From Cryptomeria japonica (Eukaryota > Streptophyta > Pinopsida > Cupressales > Cupressaceae), in contig NC_081412.1 in the NCBI RefSeq assembly GCF_030272615.1, forward strand, positions 695,896,083 through 695,960,082: a stretch of DNA of 64,000 bases, written 5' to 3'. Positions 30,211 through 41,146 of this stretch are shown in pieces (positions within the stretch are counted from its first letter, which is position 1; each line of letters begins with the position of its first letter). A program made the translations under genes and the position numbers. The notes beneath the pieces were generated by a model. The model saw only the letters and a program-made list of their open reading frames with translations, was not told where the DNA came from and did not search any database.

Positions 30211-32121
30211 CTATATGATGTTCTTCAGTCGATGACAATTTCCTATCTTATGACCCTTTCTCTTATGAAATTCATAATACTCATCATCATTCCACCAATT
30301 TGGTTTGACCTTTGGTTCATATGGCGGGAAATCTGGAATTGTGATCACCTTGTTTGCCACTAACTTCTTGAAAACTGGCTCAAGTGGTTCTCCCAACGGA
30401 GTGTACTTCCTTCGTGATTTGGAAGTTGTTTGAGTATTCACTTGATTGTTTGTAGAACTTGATCCCAAAAAGATGACTTTGGGTCGCACTGTGTTGGCAT
30501 CAACAACACCATCATTGACCGTGTTCTTGTTTTTATTCCAAAATCTTGGCTTGTCTTTTCCTTTAAAGTCATCTTTGTTTTCCTTGAATATTTTGATAAC
30601 TCCTTGTTCAATTAGGACCTTTTCTGTCGCTAAGCCTTTTTCAATGACGTCCTTGAAGGTGGAAAAACAAGCTTTCCTTAGATCATAGCCAATGTCTTTG
30701 TTAACATTTTGTGTGAACATTTCTACCATTTGTTTTTGTGGAATTTCACAAGAGCATCTGCTGGCTAGATTTCTCCATCTTTGTAAAAATGATGCAAAAG
30801 ATTCTCCCTCTTTTTGCTTAGTATTGCACAAAGTAGTGACTGATATGTCTATCTCTATGTTGTAGGAGAAATGTTGAATAAATGCCTCTGCTAAGTCACC
30901 CCATGACTTAATTCCAGGTGGAAGTTGGGAGAACCATTCCATAGCTTGATCACCTAAGCTTTGTGGGAATAATCTCATCAAATATGTCTCTTCTACTGCT
31001 ACCTCAATGCAAGCTGTGAAAAATTGTCTTATGTGTGTCTTAGGATCCCCTTTTCCTCTATACTTATCAAATTTAGGCGTCACAAAGTGTGTAGGAAAAG
31101 GAGGCATTGGAATTCTCTTGTCAAATGGATAAGGACATATGTCTCTCATTGTGTATGTTGGCTTCAGTGTATTTATGTCCTCCATTTTCTTTTGTAAGTC
31201 CCTGATTTGTTGCTCCAAACTGCTCTTAGGTGGAGATCGACCTCTTGGACCATATCCTATGTTTGAGGTACCCATTGGAGGAGGTGCATGTTGCATGTAT
31301 GGATGATATTGATCATACACATGTTCATATGGAGGACGTCTATAATGATGCTGCGTATATGGACCACTTGGTATAGATTCATGTTGAGGAACACCATATC
31401 TATTTTGTGCATGTATACCATATTTTACAGGCATGTCATGTTCCATTGTGTTGCCCCCAAATTTGACATGAGGTTTCCTTGTGTCCAAATTTTGAGCATG
31501 CCTTTGAACATCCAATTGTTTTGGTGGTTGATCCTTAGCATTAGTATGTGATTGAGCATATTTGTTTGCATAAGACTTCCATAATGCTCTACGAAGGTAA
31601 GTATCATATGTTTGACCATGTGTATGTGGGACCTCTAGTTTTTGAAGCAAAGCTGATGGTGATTCTGGTACCATGTGTGGTCTTCTATTTCCTCCACTAT
31701 TAGGTCTCCTTTGATCCATATTGGAGTGAGGTTGTTGCAAAGGTCTATGTTCCATTATTTGAAACATGTCAAAATCATGAGGTATCTTGGCTCCACTTTG
31801 TGCCACCATTTGTAAGAAGTATTGTCTATCCCTCCTCATTATTTCCTCAACTAATCGATTGAAATGGGGATTCATAATGGATTCTTCCACATCTGCTGAA
31901 TGCACTGAAAAGTTGTCCACATTGTCATTGTGTGTAGCATTGTTGTTTATAGTGTCCATGTTCTCAACATTTGGAATGTTTCTATAGACATCCATGTCAG
32001 GTAATGTATTATGATCAGAATTGAAAAAGATATCATTGTCATACTCATAAGAACTCATGTTTGTGGACTCTTGAGCCTCTTTAGTTTCTCTCCTAGATTT
32101 TTGAAGACGGGTTTCAACCAT
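30211..32121 (-). CDS. gag: Element B gag, open for 636 codons
   Basis: Gag structural protein from the ATG at 32121, the same start as in A. The N-terminus is acidic and Asn-rich, followed by a His/Pro/Tyr-rich section (GPYTQHHYRRPPYEH), a short coiled coil (LEQQIRDLQKKMEDI), the capsid-like core (ICPYPFDKRIPMPPFP to FLQRWRNLASRCSC), a Lys-rich linker and the knuckle region YYEFHKRKGHKIGNCHRLKN. In the knuckle the first Cys reads Tyr, so zinc binding may be lost. The frame ends early at 30211 by a nonsense codon. Confidence 0.88.
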   Translation of the reverse strand: MVETRLQKSRRETKEAQESTNMSSYEYDNDIFFNSDHNTLPDMDVYRNIPNVENMDTINNNATHNDNVDNFSVHSADVEESIMNPHFNRLVEEIMRRDRQYFLQMVAQSGAKIPHDFDMFQIMEHRPLQQPHSNMDQRRPNSGGNRRPHMVPESPSALLQKLEVPHTHGQTYDTYLRRALWKSYANKYAQSHTNAKDQPPKQLDVQRHAQNLDTRKPHVKFGGNTMEHDMPVKYGIHAQNRYGVPQHESIPSGPYTQHHYRRPPYEHVYDQYHPYMQHAPPPMGTSNIGYGPRGRSPPKSSLEQQIRDLQKKMEDINTLKPTYTMRDICPYPFDKRIPMPPFPTHFVTPKFDKYRGKGDPKTHIRQFFTACIEVAVEETYLMRLFPQSLGDQAMEWFSQLPPGIKSWGDLAEAFIQHFSYNIEIDISVTTLCNTKQKEGESFASFLQRWRNLASRCSCEIPQKQMVEMFTQNVNKDIGYDLRKACFSTFKDVIEKGLATEKVLIEQGVIKIFKENKDDFKGKDKPRFWNKNKNTVNDGVVDANTVRPKVIFLGSSSTNNQVNTQTTSKSRRKYTPLGEPLEPVFKKLVANKVITIPDFPPYEPKVKPNWWNDDEYYEFHKRKGHKIGNCHRLKNII

Positions 32122-32609
32122 GAACTAGGTATTGACCAAGATGTGTGAGACTAGATGAAAAATGGAAAGAGTATGGAAGACCAAGAGTTGAATGGAATGT
32201 AAATGAGTCTGAAGTGTACTTGCAATGTCCAAAGTGTAAGACCAAGTATGTATGTAGTAGAGTAGGTGTGACTTCCAAAGAGAGGATAGTTTCTCTTGAT
32301 GAGGTAAGTTAACCTTGACTCTAAGTAAAACCAAATGAGACCCAAAGGTAAGAAACCTTGATGAGGGACCACTTAGAAAAGTGTTGTTGTATGTAGTGTG
32401 TTGACAAAGTATGATGAGGACGAGCAAGTGACCTTTTGACTCAAGTTTAGACAAATGTGAATGCAATGAGAGATGCAAAGCAATGATTGACTTTGTGAGA
32501 CCCAAGGACAGGTTGAACGCTAAATAAAACCCTAGAGAGATGACCTAGGAAGCTCAAGAATTCTGAAACTGACTGTGTTGTTTGCTGGACTGTAATAGTT
32601 TTTCAATTC

Positions 32610-32790
32610 TAGACACAGACGCGCTTGTATACTTCACAGATGCGGTTTCCCGACACAGACGCACTTATGAGATTTTTTTGTTTGCCAAATGCAATGTTGA
32701 CTGTTGGAACACAGACGCGATTCTATCCTTCACAGACGCGGCTAGATAAAACCGACGCTATTATGCCTGACACAGACGCGTTTCTACAAA
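32610..32790 (-). repeat. Gag-proximal word array in Element B leader
   Basis: About seven copies of CACAGACGCG or variants on the + strand (GCGTCTGTG in the element's sense), irregularly spaced. It corresponds to A 9690-9880. Confidence 0.8.
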
Positions 32791-33994
32791 TTTTGTGTAA
32801 TTTTTCCAATCTGTGAAGTTGTGACCAAATCTGAATGTTTGACTGATTTTTGTGACAAGAGGACACAATGTTGATAAGGACTCAATGTTTGCAAGTGTTT
32901 AGACTCAAAATGACTCCAAGAAAAGTGTGTTGTTTGATGTGAAAATGTTTTGCATACACTTGAAGACACAAAAGACACAATGTTTTGTTGTTTGGTCTTG
33001 AATGTTTTGAATGTTTAAAATAAGTCAAGCACAATTCTTATGGCTGGCCAAGACAATAGTTGTTGATCCCACATGGGGTTTTACCCCCGAGGCTACGCTA
33101 TTCAGAGTGGATACTTAGATGCTTGACCTCACTGGCTCCACCCTCGGCACTCACTTCTCGGGTCAGCCAAGCATCAGTCCCCACGAAAACTCCCTGTGGC
33201 AAACTTTGTATCTCTACTAAGAACCGTATGTGTGTGGGCTGCTACCAGAGGTCCGACCTCCTGCCCCAAAAACTAGAAGGATTTGGGCTTATAAAATAAA
33301 AAGGTGCTAGTAAGGGCATCCGCTCGTGTGGCCATACATGCGGCACTTTCAGCTCTGTGAATACAGAAGGCTCCCAGCTGGTAGGGGTTACGCCCTACAA
33401 ATGATCAAATAAATTTGATCAAACGGGTTTATGGGGAGACATAGTGTCGGTATGAACTAATCAGCACACGTTATTCATAGTTTTCACAATGAATACATTT
33501 ATTTATAGTGGTTTGGAAGAAGATGGCTTTTCTTTTGCTACCACTTGGGTCGTTCTCTTCTCACTAGTAGTCCTAATGACCACACGGGAAGACAGGCCCT
33601 CTAAAGATTAAACAAAAAGAGCCTATTGCTCAAGACACAAAAGACTATGATTCAATTTTAGTGCACCAATGGAAGTGTTTGCTAGTCTATGAAAACAAGG
33701 CACACAATAAAAATCCAAAAACCCTCACCAAGGACCTGCACCAAAGATTTGTTAGTAGGTTGGGTTGTTTCAAATGATCACCCCTTCCTGCAAGCACACA
33801 AGTTAGGTAAATTTTAAAACCCAAAAGACTTTGTGAAAATAGGGGCCTTCAACCAAACGATTTTGCTTCCAAGACAAGCTGCACCAATTTTGTTAGCTAG
33901 ATCTGAAAATGTTAGTCCAAAATAAACCAGATCTGAAACCCTAAATGCAAAATCCGAAAACTGAATCAATGAAAAATGCGAAATTTCGAAACTG

Positions 33995-34260
33995 GTGAAC
34001 ACAGACGCGGTTACCCTCTACACAGACGCACCTCTGTGACACAGACGCTGTTCAGTGAATCATAGACGCGGATAAAAAACACAGACACGCTTCCCAGACA
34101 CAGACGCGGATAAAAATGACACAGACGCGTTTCAGTAACACAGACGTGCCTTTCGGAAACCTGCAAAATAAAATTTTGTCAAAAACACGGACGTGATTCC
34201 AGATGTCGCAGACGCACCAGAAAATAAAAAATGCGATCCGAAAGTATGCAGACACGAAAA
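33995..34260 (-). repeat. Primer-site-proximal word array in Element B leader
   Basis: About eleven copies of CACAGACGCG or one-base variants on the + strand, 15-25 bp apart. This is the best preserved array in the window and corresponds to A 8200-8460. Confidence 0.85.
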
Positions 34261-34344
34261 TGTCAAAAATGTTGTCGGAAATGCCAGATCTGCAACTTCA
34301 AACAGAAAATCTACAACCAAAGGTTAAATGCAAAAGGGACAAGA

Positions 34345-34362
34345 GTCCCACCGGGCGTGCCA
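34345..34362 (-). promoter_or_regulatory. Primer binding site of Element B
   Basis: On the minus strand TGGCACGCCCGGTGGGAC follows the LTR end ATATACA by three bases. The matching tRNA is not assigned. Confidence 0.85.
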
Positions 34363-34365
34363 AAA

Positions 34366-35084
34366 TGTATATGGTGAAAATGGATAACAATAATAACAAT
34401 ATTGAAAGGCTAAATGAATTCAACCACAAAACCCTAGCCTAACAATCAACAAAGATCCACCATAACATATGAAGATTACCTAAGACAATGCAAATCACAT
34501 GAAATCACAAAGATTATACCATCACATGTCCAATAGGGTTTTGATCTCCATTATTCCTATCTCCATTGATCTTGCTTGATATATTTGCTCTCAGATTTTA
34601 CATGCACAAGAGCTCAACAAAGAACGGAATGTGGTTGCAAGTAGGATCGTAGTGTAGTCTATTGATCAAGTAGTTAGCTCCTTAGGTCATTAGGGTTTGA
34701 TAATGAAGGAAGCATCTCCTTATATAGAAGACACTATATGAAATGGAGGGATAAGATTGAGAGGTGTAAAAGGAGGTCGGCTATGATTAGAGGGTAGGTA
34801 AAAGAAATAATAAAATAATGAAAGGGGTAGGTAGTGTATGAATTAAGAGATGAATGACATGTGTCATGGATAGAAAAGGTTAATGAATTAATTAAATAAA
34901 TAAAGATTTATTTAATTAATAGAAGAAGTAGGATAATTAAATAAATAAGAATATTTATTTAATTTAGGAAAATGATAATTTAAATAAATAAATGTATTTA
35001 TTTAAATGAGAAATAAGGCTAGAAGAGGATAAATGAATTAATTAAATAAATAAAGATTTATTTAATTAATAGAAGAATTAAGCT
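34366..35084 (-). repeat. Element B 5' LTR, truncated at its outer end
   Basis: Matches 19240-19960 closely but stops at AGAAGAATTAAGCT. The last ~60 bp that include TGTAGACACC are missing. The break shares a GCT triplet with the duplicated A sequence that follows. Confidence 0.93.
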
Positions 35085-35176
35085 ATCACATGACTGAGTA
35101 TAATGACACACCAAAAACACTTGTATTTCATGTAGTTGCACCTGCATTACGACATATAAGCATTTCATACATACAT
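35082..35176 (+). repeat. Right copy of the ~95-bp duplication flanking Element B
   Basis: Repeats 19142-19236 of Element A with about two substitutions, then continues into A's microsatellite and downstream sequence. Confidence 0.85.
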
Positions 35177-35187
35177 ACATACATACA

Positions 35188-35240
<53 letters not shown>
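35168..35240. repeat. (CATA)n and (TA)n microsatellite
   Basis: About twelve CATA units followed by about ten TA units. In B the corresponding place (about 23275-23290) holds only two or three units. Confidence 0.9.
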
Positions 35241-35479
35241 CACAATTGCATCACATCCTGCACACAACACCTGTTAGCACAATTTACATTTGCATTATCA
35301 TATTCATCTGCATTACATACATTCACATTTGCATCATGCATACACATTTTAAAACATAAAAGAACAAAAATATTGCATTTCATCATATACATATTTGCAT
35401 CCATATCATAAACAAACATCACCTAAGAACATCTCATCACATAGGTGCACATGCATATAGTTGCCGCAAAGATGAATCA

Positions 35480-35592
<113 letters not shown>

Positions 35593-37680
35593 GTCATGAT
35601 ACAATGATGTCAAAAATCATATGGCTACAAAAAGCACCCGCAGGTGTCTACAATACAAAAAATGGTACAACACTGATACAAAGGGAGCCTTCTATGGCTA
35701 TGATGAACTCCTGCCCTTAGAGCCACCTAGCCTCGATGGAATCTAAGCCCTTGAAGGACCTGCCCTAGGATCATCCCTCCTATCTCCTCTATCTGGTGGT
35801 GGTGGAGGACCCATAACCCCACCACTCGATGCCTGTCTCCTCTGGCTCCCTCCCGTAGCTGTCATTGTATGCGGTCTATGGAAGCTCCTTGCCCACTGAT
35901 CTACTGGCACTGCACCATAGTAGAGGTCTCTCCAGTAGGCAATCTCCTCCCCTGCCCGTAGGACATAAGCATATCCTACCCTTGTGTCCTCTGCTGCCTG
36001 TCTCCCGGCCCTCAATGCTATCTCAGCCTCTATATAGTGCTGGATAGCTTGATCCCGCTCCCACTCAGTATCTCTGAGCCTCATCCTGAGCTGATCCCTC
36101 TCCCTCTCTAGCTCCTGGATCTCATTTGCTTGGCCTTGACAGATCTCCCTCAGCTCTAGCAGCTCATCCTCCACTAGGTCAGCCCCCTCTACCTCTGCCT
36201 GTGGCTCCCCCTGTACGGGTGCCTACCCCTGTGCCTGTGCTTGTACCTGTACTGGTGTCTATACTGGTACCTGTCTCTGTCCCTGTCCCTGTCCCTACAC
36301 CTGTATCTATCTGGGACCCTATGCTGTTGGCACCTGTAGCGGCAATCCATCATGACCCCTCACCACCCGAGCCTATCTCTCCTCACCACCCTCCCTCTGA
36401 GGTGCAACCCTCCTCTCTCCAACTGCTCCCCTCCTCCTCCGTCGGCCTCTACCCCCATCGCCTCCACCATCATCATCATCCCCACCCCCATCTCCCTCCA
36501 ATGGCTCTCCCGGATCCATCAAGCATGGGAAGGGATGCTCTGCCTAGTATGCTGTGTACTCAGCATCCATGTCGGTATCCTTAATCTTTGGCCACATGTC
36601 CCAAGGTAAGGGTATCATCTCTATCAGCTATGTCACTACCTGATCATATGACAGCAAGGGCCCAAACTATGCCTAATCTCTAACTGTCCGTGCATACAAG
36701 CCTGAGCCTCAGGGCATCCTCTGAATCCGGCCAAACTGTCGGCCAACCCTATCCACAAGCTATCTCTCTAGCACATAGGGCATCCACCCAATCAAGTACC
36801 TGCTCCAGAAGGTGTAGGGAAGCTCAACGACATCATCCTCCCACTTCTCGCAGCCCAGGTATGGTCTCCATATGACCATGTCAATGTCATCTATCACTCG
36901 CCGCCAATGCTCTAGCCTGCCAACCTGTGGCTGCGAGGTGATCATATCATACAAATGAACAAAGCTATGTCCATGACCCCTACCCCTGAAGTGTATCGGT
37001 CAGGTAACCGACAGATGCTCATAGGCCCATACCTACAGCAATGTAACTCCGTAGCCCAATCCCACTGATCCATGGTAGACAAACTGATGCACCTCGTAAT
37101 ACAAATGGGCCAACACACATGGTCCCTAGGCATATCTGGTGTGCCATGTCACCAGTGTCTCCAGTGCTCCTCCCCAACGCATAGCCAACTCCCGTGTTGC
37201 CCTATCTGGACACAGGAACCCACTGATAGCTCCTCCTACCACTGCCGACAATGCTAACCCTATGGCTGTCATGGTATCCCATGCTACGTGCCCTGCCCTC
37301 ATCTCCAGTCTTGGGTCTTGGAACACTCATCTCAATGCCTCCCTGTCTCCATCTTGATCATATGGGATCAACTCCCCATTGATCGATATCCTCAATATCC
37401 TGTATACATCCTCTAGGGTGACTGTCATCTCACCCATCGACAAATGGAACTTGCACGTCTCAGAGTGCCATCTCTCAGCTAATGCAGTCAGCAAACCCAT
37501 GTTTGCCTAAAACTCGGGCACATATAGCACATGTCTCAATCCCATCTCCTCGATGGAAACTTTGTCCTCAAAAGACAACTCAGGTCACAACCTCTGAGTA
37601 GACGGGAATCTCTCCCATGACTCTAGCATAGGCAAATACTCCTACAGTCAAGCAAATCAATCATGTCAGTCATCGTGGCA

Positions 37681-37960
37681 TTCCCTGTTTATCACAAAAT
37701 GCTACTTGTTATCTAAATGCATATGGCTATCTACCCTAGTAACACTCACTGTTCATCACAAAGTGTTGCTATTTATCCTAGTGGTACTCCCTGTTCATCA
37801 CAAAGTACTACGTGTGTGACACTCACTGTTCATCACAAAGTGTTACTCACATTCGCACTCACTATTCATCACAAAGTGCTGCTCATTTCTTAGTACTCCC
37901 TGTTCATCACAAAGTACTCTATCTTGGTACTCACTATTGATCACAAAGTGCCTTGATCTA
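37681..37960 (-). repeat. Eight-unit minisatellite inside the PMD intron of Element A
   Basis: Eight units sharing CTGTTCATCACAAAGTG (complement of the B core), with variable spacers. Position in the intron and unit number match Element B. Confidence 0.9.
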
Positions 37961-38049
37961 TCCTAGTTTTCCTAGAGGACCTGCTTGAGTGTATCCTCTC
38001 AACAGCTTATCCAATCGACAGCGTATGTTCATCACAGAACTACCGATTT

Positions 38050-38260
38050 GACCTTGAAGACACAAACGCTCTTCCCTGACATAAATGCGCTTTCAGACTG
38101 CACAAACGTGCCTAAAAAACATAGACGTTCCTTCTTGGCACAGATGCGCCTGAACATCACAGACGTGGCCGTAATTGACACAGATACGGGTTCCAATGCA
38201 GATGCGCTTGGCACAAACACCGATGCGCCTCGTGAGCACAGATGCGCTTGGACATTTTTT
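38050..38260 (-). repeat. Word array in the PMD intron of Element A
   Basis: About ten degenerate copies of CACAGATGCGC on the + strand, i.e. GCGCATCTGTG in the PMD gene's sense. The word is the same as in the gag-pol leader and reads in the same direction relative to its own transcript. B keeps only about three decayed copies (20495-20565). Confidence 0.7.
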
Positions 38261-38748
38261 GACACTTTTTGGACCCTAGTCTAAGCACATTTATTACATT
38301 ACCTAGCATACATTAATGACAAAAATTAAATGCGTCAAAGTATGAGGAGGTTTGGTGGTACTTACCGGCTCTCCTGCCTTTGTTGGCTTCTAGAATCGGC
38401 GAACGTGATCGAATCTATGAACAAAAGCCATCGCTGCTGACTGCTGCTGGCTCTATTTTCACTCTGCAATATGCTCTCGTGGATGTGTAGATGACAATGA
38501 GGATGTATTTTCCCCCGTGGTCTATCTTATAGCCTTCGTTTCCTGAGTTAGTCTTCATTATCCCGTGACTTTGTCACTTTATCCGGTCAGTCCGTTCTAT
38601 CCCTTTCTTTCTTATCGAGAGATTGTCTGCAATCTTTTCAGACATTTTCATCCAATCTCTCAAGGGGGCATATCATTCCCATCTTGGGGCAACTCTGTAT
38701 CAGTTCATCTTATCTTCTTTGAAACAACGTGACAAGCCACATTGTCTC

Positions 38749-38762
38749 AAAGAGAGGCAAAA
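38749..38762 (+). promoter_or_regulatory. Polypurine tract of Element A
   Basis: AAAGAGAGGCAAAA directly before the 3' LTR start at 38763. Confidence 0.85.
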
Positions 38763-39565
38763 TGTAGACACCTAAAATTGTCCAATCTAATTAAATAAAT
38801 ATTTTTATTTATTTAATTATTTAAGCTCAATTCTTCTATTAATTAAATAAATCTTTATTTATTTAATTAATTCATTTATCCTCTTCTAGCCTTATTTCTC
38901 ATTTAAATAAATACATTTATTTATTTAAATTATCCTTTTCCTAAATTAAATAAATATTTTATTTATTTAATTATCCTACTTCTTCTATTAATTAAATAAA
39001 TCTTTATTTATTTAATTAATTCATTAGCTTTTTCTACCCATGACACATGTCATTCATCTCTTAATTCCTACACTACCTACCCCTTTCATTTATTTTATTA
39101 TTTCCCTTACCTACCCTCTAATCATAGCCAACCTCCTTTTTACACCTCTCAATCTTATCCCTCCATTTCATATAGTGTATAAGGAGATGCTTCCTTCATT
39201 ATCAAACCCTAATGAGCTAATGAGCTAATGAGCTAATGATGCATCCTAATGACTTAACTACTTGATCAATCGACTACACTATGATCCTACTTGCAACTAC
39301 ATTCCGTTCTTTGTTGAGCTCTTGTGCACATAAAATTTGAGAGCAAATATATCAAGCAAGATCAATGGAGATAGGAAGAATGGAGATCCAAACCCTATTG
39401 GACATGTGATGGTATAAGCTTTGTGATTTCATTTGATTTGCATTGTCTTAGGTAATCTTCATATGTTATGGTGGATCTTTGTTGATTGTTAGGCTAGGGT
39501 TTTGTGGTTGAATTCGTTTAGCCTTTCAATATTGTTATTATTGTTATCCATTTTCACCATATACA
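38763..39565 (+). repeat. Element A 3' LTR
   Basis: An 803-bp LTR matching 7286-8095. It has an 8-bp deletion at the TATA region (about 39176) and around a dozen substitutions by eye. It ends ATATACA and is followed by GTAAT. Confidence 0.95.
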
Positions 39566-39570
39566 GTAAT
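39566..39570. repeat. Target site duplication of Element A, right copy
   Basis: GTAAT, identical to 7281-7285. Confidence 0.9.
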
Positions 39571-40205
39571 ATCTTGTAGAGCCGACCTACTAAAATTGGT
39601 CTTAGGTTATGGTATAAATGTAAAATCTTATTTGTAAGATCGAATGTGGAATGCATGAAAAAGGATTGTGAGAAGGTATATGCGAGATTAAGCAGAGGTA
39701 TACACCAATACATCATTTGAAAGTGCAGCTAGGTTTTTTGTAGAAGCATATCACTATTACACTGGTATTGAATCTAGCATATGAATATGCTATTTTATGT
39801 AGTACATTCTTATTGGATTTAACCATCCAACTATAGTCAGTGTGACTCCCATTTTGTGATTGAGCAATGAGCTCTAGGCTATTGGCCTTTCTGCATGTGC
39901 AGACCCCATTTATGTACACTTACTATCTACAATAGTATCATCTGATTGTGGGTAAGGTTTCCCATTGTGGTTTTTCCCCTTACAGGGTTTCCACATAAAA
40001 ATATTGGTGTTATGTGTTATGGATGACTTTATGTTTATGTTTCATGCATTAATCTTTATCGGTATAGCAATTTACTATTAACATTGTCTACTGGCATACT
40101 TAACTAGTTTACTGGTACTAAGCATTAAGTTGGTTTAGTGTTTTTTGTTTGAATTTATTTGACAACTGATTCACCCCCCCTCTTAGTTGTCTCTGAAACC
40201 TAACA
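39571..40205 (+). repeat. Right part of a Copia-like LTR
   Basis: Continues the sequence left of Element A. Phrases such as CCCATTGTGGTTTTTCCCC, TTTCCACATAAAAATATTGG and a terminal TTCACCCCCCCTCTTAG then CCTAACA are usual near the 3' end of plant Copia LTRs. No primer site follows at 40206, so this may be a solo LTR or a fragment. Family and limits are from resemblance only. Confidence 0.45.
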
Positions 40206-40538
40206 AATATTAGACAAGGGGCCTCTCCTTGGGCTAAATGATGGAAGAATAAATGGGTATGAAGGAGAGGAATAAAAATATATGATTGAGAGTTGTGTTT
40301 TAATGATTATATCCGACCATGGATTTAGCCTAACTACCTGAGTTGAAGTCTGGGAGAATAGATATATGGGCATATTTAAACCGAATATTTGTCTGAGTAT
40401 CTATACGTAAATACAGGGGGCAGGAAGAGGACTAAATAAGGGGGTTAAAACAGAGTCTGGGAAAGAGAAACATAAGGGGATGAAAGGAGAAACATGCTAA
40501 CAACCACTTAGGACAATAAAACAAAAGAGGGGGTTGCC
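40206..40538 (-). other. Probable LINE 3' untranslated region
   Basis: Non-coding stretch downstream of the LINE RNase H stop. No poly(A) tract is visible at its outer end, so the true LINE end may have been removed. Confidence 0.4.
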
Positions 40539-41146
40539 TTAAGGTGGCACAGACAGGAGATTGATGCCATTGGCTCCCGAGTTGGCCAACTCATCCACTC
40601 TTTTATTGCCCTCCCTATAAATATGATTGACTATGAACCTATCAAAATCTTTGCATAAGTCAAGAGATTTTGACAACAAAGTATTTAGTCTCCAATTAGG
40701 CATACTACCTTTCCTTAGAGCATTGACAATTATAGCCAAAACTCCTTCATTTTCTAAGTTCTTAACTCCTAGTTTCCTACATAAATGTAGACCCTCCACT
40801 AGGGCCATAAGTTCCACCCAATTGTTGGTGTTGATGCCAACCAGAGAGGCAAGGGTTGCTAGTTCCTTTCCTTCCCAATTATGAACAACACATCCTATCC
40901 TTGCTTGCCCTAGGTTGCCATGGGATGCCCCATCAAAGTTTAGCTTCACCCAATCATCATCTGGGGCCTGCCATCTGCATGCATCCCTTGATCGAAGACT
41001 TGCAATAGGACCATCTCCAACAAAGGGAGGAAAGGATAAGCTTTCCTAATGTTTTTTCATCTTTTCATCCCAATAAGTGATAGAGGAATTCTTCACTATG
41101 TTTGATGATAGTCGGTTGTTCATGAGCTCAATGATAGCCGACTCTA
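40539..41146 (-). pseudogene. LINE ORF2 C-terminal RNase H domain
   Basis: The open stretch 40949-40539 encodes an RNase H-like fold (RVT_3 type): VKLNFDGASHGNLGQARIGCVVHN (catalytic Asp), VELMALVEGLHLCRKLG (Glu), and HIYREGNKRVDELANSGA near the end. Upstream to 41146 the frame continues (ESAIIELMNNRLSSN, YWDEKMKKH) with a stop before ESLSF. This is the 3' end of the LINE whose RT lies beyond Element D. Confidence 0.8.

Larger units (their letters stand above)
32122..34344 (-). other. Element B untranslated leader
   Basis: About 2.2 kb between primer site and gag, collinear with A at 8117-10369. It includes the GC-richer block at about 33050-33420 and two arrays of the CACAGACGCG word. No sense ORF with a recognisable domain. 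Confidence 0.75.
19240..35084 (-). mobile_element. Element B: Tat-type Ty3/gypsy element nested in Element A, opposite orientation
   Basis: A second copy of the same family as A, reading right to left: 5' LTR remnant 35084-34366, primer site 34362-34345, leader, gag 32121-30211, pol to 24596, antisense PMD gene, polypurine tract and 3' LTR 20018-19240. The left flank ATATA would be the target duplication, but its right counterpart was lost with the first ~65-70 bp of the 5' LTR. LTR difference is about 1-2% by eye. Fewer stops than in A are consistent with later insertion. Confidence 0.93.
35743..38431 (-). pseudogene. Antisense PMD gene of Element A
   Basis: Same structure as the B copy, on the opposite strand to A's gag-pol. 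Exon 1 is 38431-38366 (MAFVHRFDHVRRF, then a stop replacing Gln). The GT-AG intron is 38365-37642. Exon 2 begins EYLPMLESWERFP at 37641. PMD blocks remain legible (MGLRHVLYVPEF, DPRLEMRAGHVAWDTMTAIG, WRPYLGCEKWEDDVVEL). A low-complexity linker follows, then the coiled coil MEDELLELREICQGQANEIQ, open for 143 codons to a stop at about 35743. Several nonsense codons and frame breaks show it is dead. Confidence 0.8.

Noticed and set aside
33995-34260. Tandem satellite repeat
   Set aside because: Only a ~10-bp word recurs; the spacers are unrelated and irregular.
39571-40205. Part of Element A
   Set aside because: It lies outside the GTAAT duplication and joins smoothly to the left flank, so it is the target DNA.
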